64,000 nt of DNA from Pseudomonas sp. 7SR1 (GTDB lineage: Bacteria; Pseudomonadota; Gammaproteobacteria; Pseudomonadales; Pseudomonadaceae): positions 2,136,001 to 2,200,000 of the forward strand of contig NZ_LT707064.1 of NCBI RefSeq assembly GCF_900156465.1, read 5' to 3'. Position numbers and translations under genes: made by a program. The notes below the pieces were generated by a model. That model was not told where the DNA came from. It searched no databases and saw only the letters and a list, made by a program, of their open reading frames with translations. Below, piece by piece: positions 33,978 through 43,050 of this stretch. Every line of letters starts with the position of its first letter. Within the stretch, counting starts at the first letter, position 1.

Positions 33978-34970
33978 TCAGTCGGGATTCTGTGGATTGA
34001 GCCAACCCCGAACTCGACGAAACAGCTGCTCTTGCTGTGCCGATGCATTGGGCAAGGCCTTGAGAGACACCTGACTGAACGTCGAGCCTTTCAAGCGTTT
34101 GCTCGCCTGCAAGCGTTCCAGCGCCGCGTTGCGGTCCAAGGGTTTGTCCAGATAGAAGAAGTCGGCTGTGGCCAGTTTCAGCGTCGGCGTCAGTTCGGCC
34201 AGCCCGGGTTTGGCGGTCACCGGCGTCTGCGCGGCAACCATCACGAAACGTTCTATCTGCGAAGGCTGTTTTTCGCTGAGGTAGCGCGCTGCCCAATAAG
34301 CTCCGCTGCCGTGGCCCAGTAGCACGATACTGCGAGCGCTCTGCTGCTCGGCATAGGCCAGCGCCGCATCGATGCGGGCGAAGATGCGTTCGGCGTCGAC
34401 CTTGTCGTGCTCGTCGCCCGTATCGGTCATGACCGGGTCGACAGCGTCCGCCTCGCCACCCGCCACCTGTTCGATCGGGGCCGCCGTGGCGGCGTCCGGT
34501 GCGGCGGCGGCCGTATCGGCTGGTTTGGTCTCGGCTGGTGTTTCCACCGCCCGTGGTGCGATGACATCGCTTTGCAAGTCTGGCAGCGTGATACTCAGGC
34601 TGCTCCATTCGACATCCGGCAATTTCTTGCGCAAAGGGCCAATGACTTGAGGCCAGTCAGCTGTTTCGCCAGCGCCGGGGACTATGATGACTGCACCCTT
34701 GGGTTCGCTGGTGTTGGCTGGTTTCCAGAGAGCCAGGAAGGTGTCGTTGCCGGTTTGAAGCTGCTGCTGTTCCTGTGGTGGGACTTTTCGTCCAAGAGCC
34801 GCCGCTTCTTCCTGGCTACGCTCCAGCAACGGTTGGCGTTCGAGGGGTTTTTCCCCGGCGGGTTGATCCGCTGCGGCGGGCGCCGTTTCGTCAGCCTGTG
34901 CAGAAAACGCACTCGGCAGGATCAGCGACAGGCACAATGCTGGCAATGCCAGGCGGTAAACAAAGGACAT
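33978..34970 (-). CDS. DUF3530 secreted alpha/beta-hydrolase-fold protein
   Basis: 330 residues. Signal peptide MSFVYRLALPALCLSLILPS, mature part beginning after SAFSA. Residues about 75-135 resemble the oxyanion-side of a hydrolase (AVIIVPGAGETADWPQVI). An Ala/Pro/Thr-rich insert lies near 145-190, and residues 215-330 hold the rest of the fold. The nucleophile elbow reads VLLGHGSGAYWA: the position normally taken by Ser in GHSxG is Gly, so catalysis by the classic triad is doubtful. Starts considered are ATG 34970 (GGAA upstream) and 34982; the first fits the signal peptide. Convergent with djlA, divergent from agtS. Confidence 0.8.
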   Translation of the reverse strand: MSFVYRLALPALCLSLILPSAFSAQADETAPAAADQPAGEKPLERQPLLERSQEEAAALGRKVPPQEQQQLQTGNDTFLALWKPANTSEPKGAVIIVPGAGETADWPQVIGPLRKKLPDVEWSSLSITLPDLQSDVIAPRAVETPAETKPADTAAAAPDAATAAPIEQVAGGEADAVDPVMTDTGDEHDKVDAERIFARIDAALAYAEQQSARSIVLLGHGSGAYWAARYLSEKQPSQIERFVMVAAQTPVTAKPGLAELTPTLKLATADFFYLDKPLDRNAALERLQASKRLKGSTFSQVSLKALPNASAQQEQLFRRVRGWLNPQNPD

Positions 34971-35044
34971 TGGAGATTCCATGACCAGAAGTATTTCCGG
35001 CAGCCTAATGGGTTGGTCAGTATTTGTCAGTGCATGAGATTTCA

Positions 35045-37441
35045 ATGATGCGTTTTTGCTGCCTGTGGGTTATCGGCTGTTTGTGGCTCCCCTTGATGGC
35101 GTGGGCTGCGCCCGCGCCACCGACGCATGGCGCGCAATTGACCCAGGAACAGCGTCAATGGCTGGCGCAACATCCGCAGTTGCGTGTCGGGCTGGTGCTG
35201 CAGGCGCCCTATGCGCAGTACGACCGGCGCCTGCAGCGTCTGTCCGGGACCAACGTCGAGCTGATGCAGTGGCTGGGCAAGGCGATGAACGTCGAACTGA
35301 CCTGGCGAAACTTCCAGGACCTGGCGCAACTGGAGGCGGCAGTGCGCGACGGCCAGGTGGATATTGCCCCGGGCCTGACCCAGACGCCCGGTGGGCTCAG
35401 GCTCTGGCAGTTTTCCGACCCCTACATGCGCGTGCCGCAACTGATCGTTGGCGAACAGAAGGGAGCCGAAGGGGTGGAGCTGGAAAAGCTCGATGCCCAG
35501 GCCCGGGTCGCCGTACGCATGCCCAGTGCCACGGCTGACTATCTTCGTGGCAACTACCCGATGCTGAATCTGCAAGGCGTGCCGATGGAGCGCCAGGCCT
35601 TGCAGCTGCTGTTGAGCCAACAGGCCCGTTACGCAGTGGTCGACGAGGCCGAGCTGGGGCGGTTGATGGTGGAGCCGGAATTCGCCGGGCTGGTGGTGGT
35701 GGGGGATATCGGCCTGCCGCAACTGCTACGGGTCGCCACGCGCCGGGATTGGCCGCAACTGGCCGGCATCGTCGACAACGTGCTGCAGGCCATTCCGGCC
35801 AGGGACCTGGAGCAGTTGCACAGTCGCTGGCTCAAGCCCAAGTATCCACGCCTGACCGAGACCCCGGGTTTCTGGCAGAACCTGACGTTGTTGATGCTGG
35901 TCATGTTGCTGAGCAGTGTGGCCATCGTGTTCTGGCAGCGTCGCCAACAACGGCAACTGGAACGCCGCCTGCGTAGCGCGCGCGAAGACATCGCCCAGCG
36001 TGCCGCCAGCGAAGAAGCCTTGCGCCTGACACAGTTTTCCATCGACCAAAGCACGGTGGGCATCCTCTGGGTCAACTGGGACAGCCACGTGCGTTATGCC
36101 AACCGCGCGGCTGAAACCATGCTCGGCTATGCGCCAGGGGCGATCATCGACCGGCCCTTGATCGATTTCGAGCCGGGCCTGCATATGGACCGCTGGCTCA
36201 ATCTGTGGAAACGCGCCAGGTCCAGCGAGGAGGGGGCGCAGAGTTTCGAAACCGAATGCGTGCGGGCCGATGGCAGTATCCTGCCGGCGGACGTTTCCTT
36301 GAGCTTCCTGCGCTTTCGCGACGCCGAGTACCTGGTGGTCTACCTCACCGACGTCACCGAGCGCCGGCGTGCGCTGGCGGCGTTGCGTGAAAGCGAAGCA
36401 CGCCTGCAAGGTATCGCCGCCAACGTGCCGGGCCTGGTCTTTCGCCTGGAGCGAGCGCCCGTGACCGGGCAGATCGATTTCGCCTACATCAGTGAAGGCA
36501 GCGAAAGCCTGGTGGGTTACTCCCCCGCGACCCTTGCGCGCAGTGACACCGGCTTGCGCAGCCTGGTGCACCCGCAGGACAAGGCCGATTATCACCGCAC
36601 CCAGGACCAGGCCCTGGACAGTGACAGTGACTGGTCGTGGCAGGGCCGTATCCTGACCCGCGAAGGCCGTGAGCGCTGGGCCGAGATCAAGGCCATCACC
36701 CGTCGTCTCGAGGACGGCGCCTATGTCTGGGACGGCATCGTCTGGGACATCACTGAAAGCAAGCGCATCGAGTTGGAGCTGGCCAGTTCCCGGGAGCAAC
36801 TGCGCGAATTGTCGGCGCACCTGGAAAGTGTGCGGGAGGAGGAGAAGGCCCGGATCGCCCGTGAAGTCCACGATGAACTGGGCCAGATGCTGACGGTATT
36901 GAAGCTCGAGACGTCCATGTGCGAGCTGGCCTATGCGCAGCTCGACCCCGGCCTGCAGGAGCGCCTCAACAGCATGAAGCGCCTGATTGCCCAGTTGTTC
37001 CAGCTGGTGCGGGATGTGGCGACGGCGCTGCGTCCGCCCATTCTAGACGCCGGCATCGCCTCTGCCATCGAATGGCAGGCGCGGCGCTTCGAAGCGCGAA
37101 CCCAGATCCCTTGCCTGGTGCAGGTGCCGGACAACCTGCCGCCCCTGAGCGATGCCAAGGCCATCGGACTTTTCCGGATTCTCCAGGAAGCGCTGACCAA
37201 CGTGATGCGCCATGCCCAGGCGCATACCGTGGAACTGACCCTGGCTCGGGAAGGCGATGAATTGTGCCTGACCATCAGCGATGACGGTGTAGGATTCATT
37301 GTCACTGCCGGACGAACGACCTCCTTTGGCCTGGTTGGCATGCGGGAGCGGGTGTTGATCATGGGGGGGCGGTTATCCCTGGAGAGTGAGCCGGGGGAGG
37401 GGACGACCCTGTCGGTGCGAGTGCCGTTGAATGAAACTTGA
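35045..37441 (+). CDS. agtS: Hybrid-sensor histidine kinase with periplasmic binding-protein domain, AgtS-like
   Basis: 798-residue membrane sensor: signal peptide, periplasmic SBP_bac_3-type domain (about 30-260), membrane helix (LTLLMLVMLLSSVAIVFW), two PAS domains (about 330-570), HisKA_3 dimerisation domain with phospho-accepting His in REVHDELGQ, and a C-terminal HATPase (LTISDDGVGF). NarL-family kinase paired with the LuxR-type regulator 115 bases downstream. Position next to the agtABCD-like transporter matches PA0600 (AgtS), which senses 4-aminobutyrate/5-aminovalerate. ATG 35045 or 35048 starts it; earlier in-frame TTG has no ribosome site. Confidence 0.83.
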   Translation: MMRFCCLWVIGCLWLPLMAWAAPAPPTHGAQLTQEQRQWLAQHPQLRVGLVLQAPYAQYDRRLQRLSGTNVELMQWLGKAMNVELTWRNFQDLAQLEAAVRDGQVDIAPGLTQTPGGLRLWQFSDPYMRVPQLIVGEQKGAEGVELEKLDAQARVAVRMPSATADYLRGNYPMLNLQGVPMERQALQLLLSQQARYAVVDEAELGRLMVEPEFAGLVVVGDIGLPQLLRVATRRDWPQLAGIVDNVLQAIPARDLEQLHSRWLKPKYPRLTETPGFWQNLTLLMLVMLLSSVAIVFWQRRQQRQLERRLRSAREDIAQRAASEEALRLTQFSIDQSTVGILWVNWDSHVRYANRAAETMLGYAPGAIIDRPLIDFEPGLHMDRWLNLWKRARSSEEGAQSFETECVRADGSILPADVSLSFLRFRDAEYLVVYLTDVTERRRALAALRESEARLQGIAANVPGLVFRLERAPVTGQIDFAYISEGSESLVGYSPATLARSDTGLRSLVHPQDKADYHRTQDQALDSDSDWSWQGRILTREGRERWAEIKAITRRLEDGAYVWDGIVWDITESKRIELELASSREQLRELSAHLESVREEEKARIAREVHDELGQMLTVLKLETSMCELAYAQLDPGLQERLNSMKRLIAQLFQLVRDVATALRPPILDAGIASAIEWQARRFEARTQIPCLVQVPDNLPPLSDAKAIGLFRILQEALTNVMRHAQAHTVELTLAREGDELCLTISDDGVGFIVTAGRTTSFGLVGMRERVLIMGGRLSLESEPGEGTTLSVRVPLNET

Positions 37442-37472
37442 TGGTTTCGGCCTGGCAGGCCTTTTGTGAGCC

Positions 37473-37523
37473 GGCTCGCTCCCGAATCGACGAGATGTAC
37501 GCATGACCTCGCGGGAGCGAGCC
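37473..37523. repeat. Inverted repeat of REP-type core between agtS and agtR
   Basis: GGCTCGCTCCCG (37473-37484) and its exact complement CGGGAGCGAGCC (37512-37523) flank 27 bases. The core words GGGAGCGAGC are the same as in the REP doublets further right, but the arms here face outward in the opposite order. It lies inside the agtS-agtR transcript and could lower expression of agtR relative to agtS or vice versa. Confidence 0.65.
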
Positions 37524-37556
37524 TGCTGGCGGTGAATCCTGAATCTGGAGAAGAAC

Positions 37557-38186
37557 GTGATCCGTGTACTGGTAGCCGAAGACCACACCATTGTCCGTGA
37601 AGGCATCAAGCAATTGATCGGCCTGGCAAAGGACCTGGTGGTGGCCGGAGAGGCGAGCAACGGCGAGCAGTTGCTCGAGACCTTGCGGCATGTGCCCTGT
37701 GAGGTGGTACTGCTGGACATCTCCATGCCTGGGGTCAACGGCCTGGAGGCGATTCCGCGGATTCGCGCGTTGAACAATCCGCCGGCCATCCTGGTCCTGT
37801 CGATGCACGACGAGGCGCAAATGGCCGCCCGGGCCCTGAAGATCGGGGCTGCCGGCTACGCCACCAAGGACAGCGACCCGGCCTTGCTGCTCATGGCGAT
37901 TCGCAAGGTGGCGGCGGGCGGGCGCTACATCGACCCGGATCTGGCCGACCGCATGGTTTTCGAAGTCGGCCTGACCAACACCCGGCCGCTGCACTCGCTG
38001 CTGTCCGAACGGGAATTCTCGGTGTTCGAGCGCCTGGCCCAGGGGGCCAACGTCAACGACATCGCCCAGCAACTGGCCCTGAGCAGCAAGACCATCAGTA
38101 CCCACAAGGCGCGATTGATGCAGAAGCTCAACGTCACTTCATTGGCCGAGCTGGTGAAGTATGCGATGGAGCACAAGTTGCTCTGA
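37557..38186 (+). CDS. agtR: LuxR/NarL-family response regulator, AgtR-like
   Basis: 209 residues. Receiver domain with acidic pocket Asp-Asp at EDH and phospho-acceptor Asp in VVLLDISMPGVNG near residue 54, switch residues LSMHDEA and conserved Lys in YATKDSDP. The C-terminal LuxR-type helix-turn-helix is LAQGANVNDIAQQLALSSKT. GTG start at 37557 with GGAGAAGAAC upstream. Partner of the adjacent kinase and likely activator of the agtA operon, as reported for PA0601. Confidence 0.87.
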   Translation: MIRVLVAEDHTIVREGIKQLIGLAKDLVVAGEASNGEQLLETLRHVPCEVVLLDISMPGVNGLEAIPRIRALNNPPAILVLSMHDEAQMAARALKIGAAGYATKDSDPALLLMAIRKVAAGGRYIDPDLADRMVFEVGLTNTRPLHSLLSEREFSVFERLAQGANVNDIAQQLALSSKTISTHKARLMQKLNVTSLAELVKYAMEHKLL

Positions 38187-38202
38187 GCTTCAGCACGTCC
38201 TC

Positions 38203-38288
38203 TGTGGGAGCTTGCTCGCGATGACGGCGGCACATTCAGGACTGATGTCGGCTGACACTTCCCTATCGCGATCAAGCTCGCTCCCACA
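38203..38288. repeat. REP doublet (REPIN-like) 1
   Basis: TGTGGGAGCTTGCTCGCGAT at the left and its near complement ATCGCGATCAAGCTCGCTCC plus CACA at the right enclose about 40 bases, so the whole can fold into one long hairpin. Such paired REPs are dispersed by REP-associated tyrosine transposases in the P. fluorescens group. It lies in the 341-bp agtR-agtA gap. Confidence 0.82.
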
Positions 38289-38400
38289 GGTTTTTTCCTC
38301 GGCATATCCATTTGCGACACACCCCAACAGCGCTTTTTGCCCCTGCCTGCCGCTCGCCGCTTGAAACGTGCCGCTGCCCTTATCCAATCCCGCCATCCTT

Positions 38401-38416
38401 GTAGGGCGATCCCTAC
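38401..38416. promoter_or_regulatory. Candidate AgtR operator
   Basis: Perfect palindrome GTAGGG-CGAT-CCCTAC, 112 bases upstream of the agtA start and between the REP doublet and the gene. Two 6-bp half-sites with a 4-base spacer suit a dimer of a LuxR/NarL-type regulator, and AgtR is encoded immediately upstream. No site has been tested; assignment is by position and symmetry. Confidence 0.45.
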
Positions 38417-38527
38417 CCCGACTCTTCCATCCGGCTGAGGCGATTCTCTCCTGCGCCCCGATTTGCGTGGGATCGAGGCTCCACTAGGCTTGATTTACAA
38501 GCAGTCATCAATACAAAAGGTGCGGGT

Positions 38528-39652
38528 ATGAGCCAGGTCGATTCAAGCGCGGGGACCAGTGATGTACTGGTCAGCTTTCGTGGTGTGCAGAAGAGCTACG
38601 ATGGCGAGAACCTGATCGTCAAGGATCTCAACCTGGACATTCGCAAAGGCGAGTTCCTGACCCTGCTCGGACCGTCCGGCTCGGGCAAGACCACCAGCCT
38701 GATGATGCTCGCCGGGTTCGAAACACCGACCGCCGGCGAGATCCAGCTGGCCGGGCGCGCCATCAACAATGTGCCGCCCCATAAGCGCGACATCGGCATG
38801 GTGTTCCAGAACTATGCGCTGTTCCCCCACATGACCGTCGCCGAGAACCTGGCGTTCCCGTTGACCGTGCGTGGCTTGAACAAAAGCGACGTGAGCGATC
38901 GGGTCAAGCGGGTCTTGAGCATGGTCCAGCTGGATACGTTCGCCCAGCGTTACCCGGCGCAATTATCCGGTGGCCAGCAGCAGCGGGTGGCCTTGGCCCG
39001 GGCCCTGGTGTTCGAGCCGCAGCTGGTGCTGATGGACGAACCCCTCGGTGCGCTGGACAAGCAATTGCGTGAGCACATGCAGATGGAAATCAAGCATCTG
39101 CACCAGCGTCTGGGCGTGACTGTGGTCTACGTGACCCATGACCAGGGCGAGGCCTTGACCATGTCCGACCGCGTGGCGGTATTCCACCAGGGCGAGATCC
39201 AGCAGATCGCGCCACCGCGCACCCTGTATGAAGAACCGAAAAATACCTTTGTCGCCAACTTCATCGGCGAAAACAACCGCCTCAGTGGCCGCTTGCACAG
39301 CCAGACCGGCGATCGTTGCCTGGTAGAGCTGGGGCGCGGGGAGAAGGTCGAGGCGCTGGCGGTGAATGTCGGCAAGCCCGGCGAACCGGTGACCCTGTCG
39401 ATTCGCCCGGAGCGAGTGAGCCTCAACGGCGCAAGCGAACAATGTGTCAACCGCTTCTCAGGGAGGGTGGCGGAATTCATCTATCTGGGCGACCACGTCC
39501 GGGTTCGCCTGGAAGTCTGCGGCAAGAATGACTTCTTCGTGAAGCAACCGATCGCCGAGCTCGATCCCGAGCTGGCGGTTGGAGACGTGGTTCCGCTTGG
39601 CTGGCAGGTCGAGCACGTACGTGCGCTCGATCCTCTTCTAGAGGCGAATTGA
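38528..39652 (+). CDS. agtA: ABC transporter ATPase, 4-aminobutyrate/5-aminovalerate uptake
   Basis: 374-residue importer ATPase of the spermidine/putrescine (PotA) class. Walker A GPSGSGKTT near 50, Q-loop VFQNYALFPHMTVAENLAFP, signature LSGGQQQRVALARAL, Walker B VLMDEPLGALD and H-loop THDQGEALT; the C-terminal third is a TOBE domain. First gene of a four-gene operon with its own binding protein and two permeases. Sequence alone says polyamine-type. The gene order relative to agtSR and rpe-gph-trpE matches P. aeruginosa agtABCD, shown to import GABA and 5-aminovalerate. Confidence 0.85.
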   Translation: MSQVDSSAGTSDVLVSFRGVQKSYDGENLIVKDLNLDIRKGEFLTLLGPSGSGKTTSLMMLAGFETPTAGEIQLAGRAINNVPPHKRDIGMVFQNYALFPHMTVAENLAFPLTVRGLNKSDVSDRVKRVLSMVQLDTFAQRYPAQLSGGQQQRVALARALVFEPQLVLMDEPLGALDKQLREHMQMEIKHLHQRLGVTVVYVTHDQGEALTMSDRVAVFHQGEIQQIAPPRTLYEEPKNTFVANFIGENNRLSGRLHSQTGDRCLVELGRGEKVEALAVNVGKPGEPVTLSIRPERVSLNGASEQCVNRFSGRVAEFIYLGDHVRVRLEVCGKNDFFVKQPIAELDPELAVGDVVPLGWQVEHVRALDPLLEAN

Positions 39653-39701
39653 TCGCCCCCTGCTTTACCAACACCAACCCTGCACGTGGAGAGAACAATA
39701 A

Positions 39702-40745
39702 ATGTTGAGATCCCTGAAGTTCACCGCCCTGACTCTGGGCATGATGGGTGCGGCAAACGCGATGGCGGCGGGCCCGGACCTGACCGTGGTGTCTTTTGGC
39801 GGGGCGAACAAGGCGGCTCAGGTCCAAGCCTTTTACGCACCGTGGGAAGCGGCTGGCAACGGCAAGATCGTGGCTGGCGAATACAACGGCGAGATGGCCA
39901 AGGTCAAGGCCATGGTCGATACCAAGAGCGTCTCGTGGGACCTGGTGGAAGTCGAGTCTCCGGAGCTGTCCCGTGGTTGCGACGAAGACATGTTCGAGCA
40001 ACTGGACCCGGCGCTGTTCGGCAAGGCCGAAGATTACGTCAAGGGCGCCATCCAGCCTTGCGGCGTAGGTTTCTTTGTCTGGTCGACGGTACTGGCCTAC
40101 AACGCCGACAAGCTGAAAACCGCGCCAACCAGCTGGGCGGATTTCTGGGATACCAAGCAGTTCCCGGGCAAGCGCGGTCTGCGCAAGGGCGCCAAATACA
40201 CCCTGGAATTCGCTTTGATGGCCGACGGTGTAGCGCCCAAGGACGTCTACAAGGTGCTGGCCGGCAAAGATGGCCAGGATCGGGCGTTCAAGAAGCTCGA
40301 CGAACTCAAGCCGAACATCCAGTGGTGGGAAGCCGGCGCCCAGCCGCCGCAATACCTGGCCTCCGGTGACGTGGTCATGAGCTCGGCCTACAACGGCCGG
40401 ATCGCTGCGGTACAGAAAGAAAGCAACCTGAAAGTGGTGTGGAACGGCGGCATCTATGACTTCGACGCCTGGGCCATCCCGCGTGGCCTGGACAAGGCTC
40501 GGGCTGAAGCGGCGAAGAAGTTCATCGCGTTCTCGGTGGCACCGCAGCAGCAGAAGACTTACTCCGAAAACATCGCCTACGGCCCTGCCAATACCCAGGC
40601 CGTACCGTTGCTGGCCAAGGATGTCCTGAAAGACATGCCGACCACCCCGGAAAACATCGCCAACCAAGTGCAGATCGATGTCAGCTTCTGGGCTGATAAC
40701 GGCGAGCAACTGGAGCAGCGTTTCAACTCCTGGGCGGCCAAGTAA
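39702..40745 (+). CDS. agtB: Periplasmic substrate-binding protein, Agt transporter
   Basis: 347 residues with a clear signal peptide (MLRSLKFTALTLGMMGAANA, cleavage after AMA). The mature protein is a class of polyamine/PotD-like binding fold (LTVVSFGGANKAAQVQAFYA start, then AFSVAPQQQKTYSENIAYGP near the end). Two pairs of separated Cys are not evident, so no special bridge is called. Starts 49 bases after agtA with GGAGAGAACAATAA upstream. Probable ligand 5-aminovalerate/GABA from gene order; a polyamine ligand cannot be excluded. Confidence 0.83.
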   Translation: MLRSLKFTALTLGMMGAANAMAAGPDLTVVSFGGANKAAQVQAFYAPWEAAGNGKIVAGEYNGEMAKVKAMVDTKSVSWDLVEVESPELSRGCDEDMFEQLDPALFGKAEDYVKGAIQPCGVGFFVWSTVLAYNADKLKTAPTSWADFWDTKQFPGKRGLRKGAKYTLEFALMADGVAPKDVYKVLAGKDGQDRAFKKLDELKPNIQWWEAGAQPPQYLASGDVVMSSAYNGRIAAVQKESNLKVVWNGGIYDFDAWAIPRGLDKARAEAAKKFIAFSVAPQQQKTYSENIAYGPANTQAVPLLAKDVLKDMPTTPENIANQVQIDVSFWADNGEQLEQRFNSWAAK

Positions 40746-40774
40746 CCCGACTGTCTGAGGCTGAATGAGATCCA

Positions 40775-40863
40775 TGTGGGATCGAGCTTGCTCGCGATAG
40801 CGTTTTGTCAGACACATTAATGTTGAATGTGCTGTAGCCATCGCGAGCGAGCTCACTCCCGCA
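40775..40863. repeat. REP doublet (REPIN-like) 2
   Basis: Left arm TGTGGGATCGAGCTTGCTCG with GCGATAGC, right arm CCATCGCGAGCGAGCTCACT with CCCGCA, enclosing about 30 bases that themselves contain a short complementary pair (ACATTAA / TTGAATGT). It lies in the 202-bp gap between the binding protein and first permease gene, inside the operon, where it may lower permease mRNA relative to binding-protein mRNA. Confidence 0.82.
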
Positions 40864-40947
40864 GGTTCTTGCTCCAACCGGGTGTTTCAACAGAACAGAG
40901 GCGGTCCGTCGCCCCTGTAACGATCAAGAAGATTTGCGGAGTACGCC

Positions 40948-42195
40948 ATGGCCATCGCCGTTCCACTGAACGCAGGCACCAGTCCCACCTTGAAGCAGCG
41001 GCTCAAGCACGCCGAGCGGGTCAATCGCTGGAAGGCCCAGGCCTTGATCGCGCCGCTGGTTCTGTTTCTGCTCCTGGTGTTCCTGGTACCCATCGTGGCG
41101 CTGTTGTTCAAAAGCGTCAGCAACCCGGAGGTGGTGGGCGCCATGCCGCGTACCGTGGCTGCGGTCGCGGCGTGGGATGGACGTGGTCTGCCTGGAGAAC
41201 CGGTGTACAAGGCCGCCAGTGAAGACCTGGCCGAAGCCCGCAAGAATCAGACCCTGGGCGATTTGTCCAAGCGCCTGAACATGGAACTGGCCGGCTATCG
41301 CAGCCTGCTGACCAAGACCGCCCGGGCGTTGCCGTTCGCCACGGAGCCGGCTTCTTATAAAGAGGCGTTGGAAAACCTCGACGAGCGCTGGGGCGATCCG
41401 GCGTACTGGCAGGTGATCCGCCGCAACACCAGTGAAGTGACCCCTTATTATCTGCTGGCGGCCGTCGATCACCGCATCGACGACCTTGGTGAACTGGCGC
41501 CGGCCACGCCCGACCAGGCGATCTATCTCGATATCTTCGCCCGCACGTTCTGGATGGGCCTGGTGATCACTGCGATCTGCCTGGTGCTGGCCTATCCCCT
41601 TGCTTACCTGCTGGCGAACCTGCCATCGCGCCAGAGCAACCTGCTGATGATCCTCGTGCTCCTGCCGTTCTGGACTTCGATCCTGGTGCGAGTGGCGGCG
41701 TGGATCGTGCTGTTGCAATCGGGTGGCCTGATCAACAGTGCCCTGCTGGCCATGGGCATTATCGATAAGCCCCTGGAGCTGGTGTTCAACCGCACCGGTG
41801 TCTACATCTCCATGGTCCACATCCTGCTGCCGTTCATGATCCTGCCCATCTACAGCGTGATGAAAGGCATCTCGCCAACCTACATGCGGGCGGCGATTTC
41901 CCTGGGCTGCCATCCGTTCGCCAGTTTCTGGCGGGTGTATTTCCCGCAGACCTATGCCGGTGTCGGTGCTGGTTGCCTGCTGGTGTTCATCCTCGCCATC
42001 GGCTACTACATCACCCCGGCGTTGCTGGGCAGCCCGAACGACCAGATGGTCAGCTACTTCGTTGCGTTCTATACCAACACCAGCATCAACTGGGGCATGG
42101 CCACGGCGCTCGGTGGGCTGCTGTTGCTGGCGACCATCGTGCTTTATCTGATTTACAGCTGGCTGGTGGGCGCCAGTCGCCTGCGCCTGAGCTAA
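40948..42195 (+). CDS. agtC: ABC transporter permease, Agt transporter
   Basis: 415 residues. One N-terminal membrane helix (ALIAPLVLFLLLVFLVPIVA) is followed by an unusually long periplasmic segment of about 130 residues. Five or so helices of the BPD_transp_1 domain then follow, with the ATPase-contact loop AAISLGCHPFASFWRVYFPQ. The long first loop is the reason it is bigger than PotB (about 285 residues). GGAG precedes the ATG. Forms the membrane channel with AgtD. Confidence 0.86.
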   Translation: MAIAVPLNAGTSPTLKQRLKHAERVNRWKAQALIAPLVLFLLLVFLVPIVALLFKSVSNPEVVGAMPRTVAAVAAWDGRGLPGEPVYKAASEDLAEARKNQTLGDLSKRLNMELAGYRSLLTKTARALPFATEPASYKEALENLDERWGDPAYWQVIRRNTSEVTPYYLLAAVDHRIDDLGELAPATPDQAIYLDIFARTFWMGLVITAICLVLAYPLAYLLANLPSRQSNLLMILVLLPFWTSILVRVAAWIVLLQSGGLINSALLAMGIIDKPLELVFNRTGVYISMVHILLPFMILPIYSVMKGISPTYMRAAISLGCHPFASFWRVYFPQTYAGVGAGCLLVFILAIGYYITPALLGSPNDQMVSYFVAFYTNTSINWGMATALGGLLLLATIVLYLIYSWLVGASRLRLS

Positions 42196-42207
42196 GGGGA
42201 GATCGAA

Positions 42208-43032
42208 ATGCTGAGTCCTTACATGTCCCCCGTCGAACGGGTGTGGTTCTACTGCTTGCGCACGCTCTGCGGACTGATCCTGCTGTTCCTGATCCTGCCC
42301 GTGCTGGTGATCGTTCCGTTGTCGTTCAACTCCGGCAGTTTCCTGGTGTATCCGTTGCAGGGCTTTTCGCTGCAGTGGTACCACGATTTCTTCGCCTCGG
42401 CCGAATGGATGCGGGCACTGAAGAACAGCATCATCGTGGCGCCGGCCGCGACACTGCTGGCCATGGTCTTCGGCACGCTGGCAGCCATTGGCCTGACCCG
42501 CGGGGACTTCCCGGGCAAGTCGCTGGTCATGGCCCTGGTGATTTCGCCCATGGTGGTGCCGGTGGTGATCATCGGTGTCGCCAGCTATCTGTTTTTCGCA
42601 CCGTTGGGGATGGGGAACAGTTTCTTCTCGCTGATCGTGGTTCACGCGGTGCTGGGCGTACCGTTCGTCATCATTACCGTCTCGGCGACCTTGCAGGGGT
42701 TCAACCATAACCTGGTGCGGGCGGCAGCCAGTCTTGGGGCTTCGCCTTTGACGGCGTTTCGTCGGGTGACGCTGCCGTTGATCGCCCCAGGCGTTATCTC
42801 CGGTGCGCTGTTCGCTTTCGCGACGTCGTTCGATGAAGTGGTGGTGACCCTGTTCCTGGCCGGCCCCGAGCAAGCGACACTGCCGCGGCAGATGTTCAGC
42901 GGCATCCGCGAAAACCTCAGCCCTACCATTGCCGCGGCGGCGACGCTGCTGATTGCCTTCTCGGTGATCCTGCTGCTGACCCTGGAATGGCTGCGCGGGC
43001 GTAGCGAGAAGCTGCGCACGACCCAGGTCTGA
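42208..43032 (+). CDS. agtD: ABC transporter permease, Agt transporter
   Basis: 274-residue PotC-type permease with six predicted helices and the coupling-helix motif AAASLGASPLTAFRRVTLPL. Starts 12 bases after agtC with GGGGAGA upstream. Last gene of the operon; a REP doublet begins 18 bases after its stop. Confidence 0.87.
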   Translation: MLSPYMSPVERVWFYCLRTLCGLILLFLILPVLVIVPLSFNSGSFLVYPLQGFSLQWYHDFFASAEWMRALKNSIIVAPAATLLAMVFGTLAAIGLTRGDFPGKSLVMALVISPMVVPVVIIGVASYLFFAPLGMGNSFFSLIVVHAVLGVPFVIITVSATLQGFNHNLVRAAASLGASPLTAFRRVTLPLIAPGVISGALFAFATSFDEVVVTLFLAGPEQATLPRQMFSGIRENLSPTIAAAATLLIAFSVILLLTLEWLRGRSEKLRTTQV

Positions 43033-43050
43033 AGGTCAGCGTTGTTTAAA

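Noticed and set aside
40924-42873. Minus-strand open frame of 649 codons opposite agtC and agtD
   Set aside because: Extremely His/Gln/Arg-rich, no domain; antisense shadow of membrane-protein codons.
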